Below, in pieces: positions 26,087 to 33,988 of a stretch of 64,000 bases of DNA (its first letter is position 1; every line of letters begins with the position of its first letter). The notes under the pieces are model-generated. The model searched no databases and was not told where the DNA came from. It was given only the letters and a program-made list of their open reading frames with translations. This DNA comes from Desulfovibrio sp. (GTDB taxonomy: Bacteria; Desulfobacterota; Desulfovibrionia; Desulfovibrionales; Desulfovibrionaceae), in NCBI RefSeq assembly GCF_009712225.1, contig NZ_WASP01000003.1, positions 369,690 to 433,689 on the forward strand, given 5' to 3'. Made by a program: the position numbers and the translations under genes.

Positions 26087-27057
26087 ACCAGCACATGCCG
26101 GAACAGACTTCGGATTCAGCCCTGCTGCGGCTGGAGGATGTTTCGCGCGTGTTTGATATCAGACGCGGTCTGTTCGGCGACAGGCGCTCGCTTGTCGCCG
26201 TCGACCACGTCAGCCTGAGCCTTGCAAAGGGAGCCAGCATTGGCCTTGTGGGCGAATCCGGCTGCGGCAAGTCCACCCTCGGGCGGCTGGCCTGCGGCCT
26301 GCTCACCCCCTCGCAGGGAGAGGTACTGCTTGAAGGCCGCCCCCTGCCACCCGCAGGAGCCGACAGCTGGGCTGCCGGGCGCATCCAGATGATTTTTCAG
26401 GATCCTTTTTCATCGCTCAACCCGCGTCTTTCAGTAGGCAGCGCCGTGGCAGAACCGCTGGCCGCGCGCGGGGTCAGCCGCGCCGAGCGCCGCGCGCAGG
26501 CCGAGGACATGCTGGCGACCGTGGGTCTTGGGGGCATGGGCAACCGCTATCCGCACGAATTTTCTGGCGGTCAGCGACAGCGCATTGCCGTGGCCAGAGC
26601 GCTCATCACCCGGCCCGATGTGGTTGTGTGCGACGAACCGGTTTCGGCCCTTGATGCCTCGGTGCAGGCCCAGACGCTCAACTTGCTGCGCGATGTGCAG
26701 GAGCAGTTTGGCCCGGCATACCTCTTTATTTCGCACGATCTTGCCGTGGTGGGCTTTTTGTGCCGCCACATCATGGTGATGTATCTCGGCCAGATTGTGG
26801 AAGAAGGCCCCGCCGAAGCCCTCTTTGAAGGCGCTGCCCACCCCTACACCAAGGCGCTTATGGCGGCCATGCCCACGGGCAGTCGTCGGGGCGAGCCCAT
26901 TGCCGCGCTGGAAGGCGAATTGCCGAGCCCGCTTGCGCCGCCAGCCGGTTGCCGTTTTCATCCGCGTTGCCCAACGGCAAAGGATATCTGCCGGCACGAA
27001 GCCCCGCAGTGGAAAGAGCTTGGGGCGGGATGGCGTGCGAGGTGCTGGCTGGCGTAA
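26080..27057 (+). CDS. OppF/DppF-type ABC transporter ATPase, solitary
   Basis: 325 aa. Walker A GESGCGKST, Q-loop IFQDPFSSLNPR, signature FSGGQRQRIAVARAL, Walker B VVVCDEPVSALD, H-loop ISHDL, and the C-terminal oligopeptide-transporter tail with GCRFHPRCPTAKDIC. It would energise uptake of peptides or of nickel/metal complexes. No permease, binding protein or OppD partner is nearby, and it overlaps cobT by seven bases. A second Met at residue 6 is an alternative start. Confidence 0.92.
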   Translation: MLNQHMPEQTSDSALLRLEDVSRVFDIRRGLFGDRRSLVAVDHVSLSLAKGASIGLVGESGCGKSTLGRLACGLLTPSQGEVLLEGRPLPPAGADSWAAGRIQMIFQDPFSSLNPRLSVGSAVAEPLAARGVSRAERRAQAEDMLATVGLGGMGNRYPHEFSGGQRQRIAVARALITRPDVVVCDEPVSALDASVQAQTLNLLRDVQEQFGPAYLFISHDLAVVGFLCRHIMVMYLGQIVEEGPAEALFEGAAHPYTKALMAAMPTGSRRGEPIAALEGELPSPLAPPAGCRFHPRCPTAKDICRHEAPQWKELGAGWRARCWLA

Positions 27058-27060
27058 TTT

Positions 27061-27790
27061 CGCCTGCGCGGCGGGCGGTCTTTTTTTGATTTTGCTGCCC
27101 TGCGGGCACGAAGTTTCGCCGTCCGGCGATGTTTTGGACGCCTGTGCGGCGCGCAGCAAGGTGGGACCGGTTATGGGGCTCCGCCCCCTTCTCGGCCCCC
27201 CTTGCATCCCCCCGAAGCACCCCCTAAGAAAAGTTTTCAATTTCCGCAGCATGGCGAGGGCACGCGGCTAGTGCTGTGGGAGCTTCCCTCTCTCGCTACG
27301 CTCGTTCAGGTGATCTCCCTCCGCGCCGCGTAAATGCCATACCCCGCTTCTGCTTTGGGCAAAGGCCCTTTCAGCCAACAATCATGGCAAAATTGCTACT
27401 CAAAAAAGCTTCGCGCATCCGTAATCCCTTCCATCAAACTCTCTCTACCATTGTGCATTTCCCCGCCACAGATCACACCATTTTCGCACTGCACATATTG
27501 CCTTTCCTACCTTTCGCACCCGCCATCAAAAGCAGGTTGTCGCGTCGCCTTCCTTAAACTCGCCGCAGCGAAGCGCAGGCGATGGCTGGTGTTGAGCGAA
27601 TGTGCAAAATACGCGTTTTTCGGCCAAAAAAGGAAGCGCCGGGATTTTGAGCGCAGCGTACTCAATTCAGGGTGGATCAAAATCCCGGCGCAGACGCATT
27701 CAGGGCGGAAAAGTCGGTTTTGTGTAAATGCGGCTGACAGGCTCTTACCCCCATCAACACAAAAACTCTCCCCTTCCCCTATGCCGTATC
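27061..27790. repeat. Diverged intergenic repeat, copy A
   Basis: About 0.7 kb without a credible gene, between the ABC ATPase (+) and speA (-). It shares ordered landmarks with copy B at about 41030-41765: TTTCGCCGTCCGGC (27114 / 41071), GCGGCGCGCAGCAAGG (27146 / 41103), CCCCCCTTGCATCC, CAGGTGATCTCCCTCCGCG (27307 / 41250), CATCAAAAGCAGGT (27524 / 41512), AGGCGATGGCTGGTGTTG (27577 / 41565), GCAAAATACGCGTTTTT (27604 / 41592) and GTAAATGCGGCTGACAGG (27724 / 41710). Between landmarks the copies differ by substitutions and small indels. Boundaries are approximate. Confidence 0.85.
27636..27691. repeat. Perfect 15-bp hairpin within repeat copy A
   Basis: GCGCCGGGATTTTGA (27636-27650) and its exact complement (27677-27691) enclose a 26-base loop. 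The equivalent hairpin in copy B has a different arm sequence but the same loop length. No T-run follows on either strand, so it is not an ordinary terminator. Confidence 0.8.
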
Positions 27791-27817
27791 TAAACCATGC
27801 AGCCTCGCTACACAGCC

Positions 27818-29734
<1,917 letters not shown>

Positions 29735-29856
29735 TTCATGCTCCCTGTAGCGCCGCTGGCGCATATATATGGTTGGTTCAGCCCAGAATGCGGGCTGCTG
29801 AGGCTGCCGCCGTCAAGAAAAACGGCAACGGATGATTGCCTGAAAAATGCGGCGTA

Positions 29857-29884
29857 ATTATGCCGTGACCGTGCCGAATGTCAA
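29857..29884 (-). promoter_or_regulatory. Sigma70-type promoter for speA
   Basis: On the minus strand TTGACA (29884-29879), a 16-base spacer, then CATAAT (29862-29857). It lies about 125 bp upstream of the proposed speA start, with no other gene between. Confidence 0.6.
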
Positions 29885-29914
29885 TCGTTGCAAAAAGGGG
29901 GGCAAACGCAGATT

Positions 29915-29932
29915 GTTAGATGCATAGCTAAC
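29915..29932. promoter_or_regulatory. Possible operator upstream of efflux adaptor
   Basis: An 18-bp imperfect dyad with GTTAG / CTAAC ends, about 90 bp before the adaptor gene at 30023 and also upstream of the divergent speA promoter. The size fits a TetR-like repressor site, but only five bases per arm match exactly. Confidence 0.3.
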
Positions 29933-30022
29933 TAATTTCTTGACGCAGATTCAAGCTTGCTTCACCGTTCCACTTGCACCCGGTGACTGCCAAGGGTTGT
30001 TTCTATATATTGTGGGGAGCCC

Positions 30023-31162
30023 ATGAACGTATTCCAGACCCCTCTGCCCCATCTGCCGCTGCGCCTTGCCCGGCCGCGCTTTGTCCAGCTGATTCTGGCG
30101 CCGCTGGTTCTGCTGCTCGCTATGACGGGCTGTTCGCAGGACGACAGCAAAAAAAATACAACGCCCCCCGCTCCAGTGCGGGTTGAAAGCGTGGCGCGCG
30201 CCGATGTGCCTCGCCTGCTGCACGCCGTGGGCAACGTGCGCGCTTCATCCTCTGTGGGCGTAAAGCCGCGCGTTACGGGTGAAATACAGCAGGTCCACTT
30301 TACCGAAGGGCAGGACGTACGCGAAGGCGACCCCTTGATCACTATTGATCCGCGCCCCTTTGAGGCAGCCCTGCGCGAAAAGAAAGGCCAGCTTGCCAAA
30401 TCGCAGGCCCAGCTTGCCAAAGCGCTGGATGACATGGCCCGCTACGGCAAACTGGTGGGCAGCGGCTACGTGAGCCGCGACGCCTACGAAAAAACCGCCA
30501 CCGAGGCCGCCGCCCTGCGCGCAACCGTGCAGTCAGACAAAGCCAGTGTGGAAAGCGCCGCCCTCGACCTCAGCTACTGCACTGTGGTGGCCCCCATTAG
30601 CGGGCGCGTTGGCGCGCTCAGCGTAGACAAGGGCAACATGGTCAAAGCGGCCGACGCCACGGTTATTGTCAGCATCGACACACTTTCGCCCATTTACGTG
30701 GGCTTTTCTGTGCCAGAAGTTCACCTGCCTGTCATTCTGGAGCAGATGGCCCAGAGCCGCGTGCAGGTTTCGGCTACTCCTGCGGGCGGCAAGCCGGAAA
30801 CCGGCCTGCTCACGCTGGTGGATAATACTGTGGACACGCGTACGGGCACAATCCGCCTGCGGGCCACCTTTGCCAACGACCAGCGCCGCCTGTGGCCGGG
30901 CCAGTTTGTACAGGTTGAGCTGCCCCTTGGCGTTGCAACCCAGGCCCTCACCGTGCCCACCAGAGCAGTGCAGTCTGGACGCGAAGAATCCTACGTATAC
31001 GTGGTGGACAAGGACAGTCGGGCCAGCTACCGCAAGGTGCGCCCGCTGTTTGAACACGGCGACCGCACTGTGCTGGATGGCGAAATAGCCGAGGGCGACC
31101 ACATAGTGGTGGACGGTCAGGTGCGCCTTGCGCCGGGTCTGCTGGTTAAAATACTCGAGTAA
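30023..31162 (+). CDS. RND-type efflux periplasmic adaptor, lipoprotein, without adjacent pump
   Basis: 379 aa. A lipoprotein signal ends in LLLAMTGC, lipidated Cys at about residue 37. Then the lipoyl half KPRVTGEIQQVHFTEGQDV, a coiled-coil hairpin (about 120-190), the second lipoyl half CTVVAPISGRVGALSVDKG, and beta-barrel/membrane-proximal domains (TGTIRLRATFANDQRRLWPGQ). The layout is that of MdtA/AcrA. No RND pump or outer-membrane channel follows; the next gene is a small unknown one. It must partner with a pump encoded elsewhere, or the pump gene has been lost. Confidence 0.92.
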   Translation: MNVFQTPLPHLPLRLARPRFVQLILAPLVLLLAMTGCSQDDSKKNTTPPAPVRVESVARADVPRLLHAVGNVRASSSVGVKPRVTGEIQQVHFTEGQDVREGDPLITIDPRPFEAALREKKGQLAKSQAQLAKALDDMARYGKLVGSGYVSRDAYEKTATEAAALRATVQSDKASVESAALDLSYCTVVAPISGRVGALSVDKGNMVKAADATVIVSIDTLSPIYVGFSVPEVHLPVILEQMAQSRVQVSATPAGGKPETGLLTLVDNTVDTRTGTIRLRATFANDQRRLWPGQFVQVELPLGVATQALTVPTRAVQSGREESYVYVVDKDSRASYRKVRPLFEHGDRTVLDGEIAEGDHIVVDGQVRLAPGLLVKILE

Positions 31163-31309
31163 ACGACAGACCGGCACCCACACGCATTAAACGGCCTGAT
31201 TTTTGCATAATTCCGGGCATTACCGAAAGGCGGTCAATTTTTCCACATGGCCGCCGCGCGCACAGCGCGAGTGCAATGACGCCCTGCGTCAAGCCTGAGG
31301 AGATGCCCA

Positions 31310-31639
31310 ATGGAACTGGAATTCCGTTTTCGTAATAATGATCTGGGGCCGGTTTTTCCCACATTTCAGGAAAGGGTCAACTCGATGCTGCCCGTAAACC
31401 GGGCCGAAAGCACCCCGGCAGCCCCCGCTGCCCCCGCAGACGACGAGGCTGGCACCTCTGCTGCGCCAGTGCTGGAACAGACTGTTCCCGGCACCCCGCA
31501 TATGCTCAATTCTGACGAAATGCGTCAGGCCCTTGCCCAGGTGGAGCAGGAAGCAGTGCAGCACAGTCAGGAGCTTATTCAGGTGCATACCGGCCTGAAC
31601 GAACAGCGCGTGGCGCGCCTGCTCGGCCTGCTGGATTAA
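31310..31639 (+). CDS. Small hypothetical protein
   Basis: 109 aa, soluble. A short N-terminal motif (MELEFRFRNNDLGPVFPTFQ), an Ala/Pro-rich linker (about 35-60) and a helical C-terminus (SDEMRQALAQVEQEAVQHSQEL...NEQRVARLLGLLD) that could form a coiled coil. GAGGAG precedes the ATG. Followed by the terminator at 31672-31709. No family recognised. Confidence 0.72.
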   Translation: MELEFRFRNNDLGPVFPTFQERVNSMLPVNRAESTPAAPAAPADDEAGTSAAPVLEQTVPGTPHMLNSDEMRQALAQVEQEAVQHSQELIQVHTGLNEQRVARLLGLLD

Positions 31640-31671
31640 GCCGCATTTTACAGGTGGCAGATTGCCAGATC

Positions 31672-31709
31672 AAAAGCCGTTCCCCACTTTACGGCAAGGA
31701 ACGGCTTTT
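31672..31709. terminator. Bidirectional terminator
   Basis: AAAAGCCGTTCC and its complement around a 14-base loop, T-run on either strand. It lies between the small unknown gene (+) and torD (-), which end toward each other. Confidence 0.85.
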
Positions 31710-31741
31710 GCTGTTGGTCAAAAAGCACTGCGAGAGCGCAC

Positions 31742-32434
31742 CTATGCTGGCAACCCCGCAATATACCTGCGAACACTGCCAAGCAGCAGACAACAAAGGG
31801 CAGACATCTCACGATAAAACACCGTGCTGGCGCATTCCGATGCCTTTTTGAGGCACTCCCCGGCCCAGACCATGATATGCCCGTCCATAAAAGCAGCCAG
31901 CACCGCCTGCGGGGATTCTCCCCGACAGGAGACGGCACCAGAGCCCAGGTTCTGCACAAGAAAGAGCACGAAGGCCAGCTCCAGCCCCAGGTGGTCTTCC
32001 GGTTCGTGTCCGTCACGTTCTGCGGCTATGCCCCACTCCCTGTAGCAGTCGCGCACTTCCTGCGTGCTGTGTCCAAAAAGCAGGCGGTCTTTCTCACGCC
32101 AGACAGATTCCCACGGAGCGGCCAAAGGCTGCGGCCCGGAAAACAGGGCCAGATGGTCCATGTGCAGATCCAGGTAGATGGATCGGCATGAATCCTGCGC
32201 AGCTTCCGCCGGGTAGGCCGCCGCAAGTTCTGCGGCACTGGTTTCTGGTGCAAGCGCCCCGCCCCAGAGCTTTGCGGCCTGCTCCGATGGCCGGAAGCAT
32301 TCCCAGCTGCCCAGACCCTGCAAAAGACCGCCGCCAACAACACCGCGCAGCATTTCTTCGTCTGGCGAATTCTGGAAAATACGGCTGCAAAACTGCAAGG
32401 CCACAAGATATTGCGTCAACTGTTCCTGATCCAT
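31742..32434 (-). CDS. TorD/DmsD-family molybdoenzyme chaperone
   Basis: 230 aa, all-helical. Family signature region: YLDLHMDHLALFSG near residues 95-110 and a terminal EAHVLG-type stretch replaced here by EDHLGLELAFVLFL. It binds the Tat signal of the catalytic subunit and holds it until the Mo cofactor is inserted. Last gene of the dms operon. No ribosome site is visible before the ATG; instead an 8-bp hairpin (32445-32464) ends about ten bases upstream. Confidence 0.87.
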   Translation of the reverse strand: MDQEQLTQYLVALQFCSRIFQNSPDEEMLRGVVGGGLLQGLGSWECFRPSEQAAKLWGGALAPETSAAELAAAYPAEAAQDSCRSIYLDLHMDHLALFSGPQPLAAPWESVWREKDRLLFGHSTQEVRDCYREWGIAAERDGHEPEDHLGLELAFVLFLVQNLGSGAVSCRGESPQAVLAAFMDGHIMVWAGECLKKASECASTVFYREMSALCCLLLGSVRRYIAGLPA

Positions 32435-32444
32435 AGTTATGATG

Positions 32445-32464
32445 CGGGGGCCAGATGGCCCCCG
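32445..32464 (-). repeat. Intercistronic hairpin dmsC-torD
   Basis: CGGGGGCC / GGCCCCCG with a 4-base loop, lying in the 45-bp gap between dmsC and torD. No T-run, so not a normal terminator. It could stabilise the upstream mRNA or limit torD translation. Confidence 0.6.
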
Positions 32465-32479
32465 TAAGGTTTGCCGCGC

Positions 32480-33331
32480 CTACATGCCCAGACGTGAATA
32501 GGAAAGATAAAACACAAGTCGCCCAAACACTTCACCCAGAACAATCAGGATAAAGGCGGCAACCGTCAGCGCAGGCTTGAGGCCCTTGCCCTGCATGCCA
32601 CGGGCAGCGCCCAGCGCCAGCAGCACAACGCCCAGACCAGATACCAGCGCGTGCAGCCCGTGTGACCCGGCAATGCAGGCCGGGGGCAAAAGCCGTGAAA
32701 CGGGATTAACAAGATAGGACTGCTCCGGCATGGCCAGCGGCAGGCTTACAGCCATGAGCACAAGGCCAAGCACGGCCCAAACAAGGCAGGGGCCCAGAGC
32801 GCGCACAGGCGCGCCTTCCTTGCGCATGCTCAGCACAACCGCATGCCAGGAAGCACCCAGCAGACTCATGGATGCCAGAAAGGCGGTAAAGACGCCCCAG
32901 TTCTGCCAGCCGGGCATTGTGCCCTGATTGTAAACGCAGCTCATGGTAAACAGCAGCACGATACCGCACAGGCCCGCCAGAACCATGGCCTTTTTCTCGG
33001 CTTCTACCGCCTGCTTTTTGCGCCCAACCAGCACCAGCCACAGCAGGGCAAGCCCGACAACACCAACCATGAGGATTTCACGGCTGAGCCACGACTGCGC
33101 CACGTGCAGCAGGGTAAAAGGCGCGTGCAGGGGCGTACCCAGATGCACAAAACTGATGCCCCCGGCCACGGCAAACAGAAGCAGCGCGGCCACGTTCTGC
33201 CGCCGCACACCTTCGCGCAGGGCGCGGTCGGCCTCATTGCCAAGCACGCACTTGCCAACCAGCACCATGCCCACAGCCATCTGAACCAGCAGGGTAAAGA
33301 ATACCAGAGGGAATTCCTGAAGATATTCCAT
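32480..33331 (-). CDS. dmsC: DMSO reductase membrane anchor (DmsC)
   Basis: 283 aa, about eight membrane helices, matching E. coli DmsC in length and start (MEYLQEFPLVFFTLLVQMAVG). The segment GTPLHAPFTLLHVAQSWLSREIL is the family quinol-site region. It anchors DmsAB and takes electrons from menaquinol. Start at 33331, nine bases after GGAGG; its ribosome site lies within the end of dmsB and only one base separates the genes. Confidence 0.93.
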   Translation of the reverse strand: MEYLQEFPLVFFTLLVQMAVGMVLVGKCVLGNEADRALREGVRRQNVAALLLFAVAGGISFVHLGTPLHAPFTLLHVAQSWLSREILMVGVVGLALLWLVLVGRKKQAVEAEKKAMVLAGLCGIVLLFTMSCVYNQGTMPGWQNWGVFTAFLASMSLLGASWHAVVLSMRKEGAPVRALGPCLVWAVLGLVLMAVSLPLAMPEQSYLVNPVSRLLPPACIAGSHGLHALVSGLGVVLLALGAARGMQGKGLKPALTVAAFILIVLGEVFGRLVFYLSYSRLGM

Positions 33332-33332
33332 G

Positions 33333-33950
33333 CTACATTTCCTCCGGATTACGGATGCTGCCCATATTGCTGCCCACAGGCTGCGCATTGTGGGGCGGCG
33401 TAATCACAAGACAGGGAGAAGTAACGCCCTGCTCCGGCAGCGGAGCCACATGCACTGCGTCACCAAACTGTTTTTTCAGGTCTTCATATTCGCCAAAGTG
33501 GATGGCCCGCATGGGGCAGGCTTCCACGCACAGGGGTTTGAGCCCGGCGCCCAGCCTGTCCTTGCAGAAATCGCACTTGGTCATTCTGCCCGCCTGCCTG
33601 TTGTACTGGGGGGCGGAGTAAGGGCAGTTCCACTCGCAATAGCGGCAGCCCACGCACTTGTCGGGGTCCACGCTCACAATGCCCTGCTCGTCCTTGTGCA
33701 TGGCCGTGGTAGGGCACACCTTGACGCACACGGGGTTCTGGCAGTGGTTGCAGCTTACAGACGTGTAGTATGAAAACACGTTCTGGTCATATGTGCCGTT
33801 GGCCCGGCGGACCCATTTGCCGCCGGTGTATTCCGCCACACGCCGCCACATGACGCCCTGGGGCAGGTCGTGCCCGTCTATGCAGGCGACCATACATGTC
33901 TTGCAGCCCGTACAGGCGGTCATATCTATATAAAAAGCCGGCTGTTTCAC
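33333..33950 (-). CDS. dmsB: DMSO reductase iron-sulfur subunit (DmsB)
   Basis: 205 aa, the E. coli length. Four Cys clusters: CTGCKTCMVAC, CNHCQNPVCVKVCP, CVGCRYCEWNCP and CDFC...CVEACP, giving four [4Fe-4S] centres in an electron wire from DmsC to DmsA. The likely start is GTG at 33950 with GAGGAG seven bases upstream; a TTG at 33965 opens the same frame but overlaps that site. Confidence 0.95.
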   Translation of the reverse strand: MKQPAFYIDMTACTGCKTCMVACIDGHDLPQGVMWRRVAEYTGGKWVRRANGTYDQNVFSYYTSVSCNHCQNPVCVKVCPTTAMHKDEQGIVSVDPDKCVGCRYCEWNCPYSAPQYNRQAGRMTKCDFCKDRLGAGLKPLCVEACPMRAIHFGEYEDLKKQFGDAVHVAPLPEQGVTSPCLVITPPHNAQPVGSNMGSIRNPEEM

Positions 33951-33988
33951 AATAAATCTCCTCAATGCAGACAGTTCCGCGCGGCAGG

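Noticed and set aside
27061..27252. A minus-strand frame in both repeat copies with the shared motif CFGGMQGG
   Set aside because: The similarity follows from the nucleotide repeat; the frames have no common start and run into neighbouring antisense sequence.
29885..30022. A TTGACG hexamer upstream of the efflux adaptor considered as its promoter
   Set aside because: No acceptable -10 box at 16-18 bases.
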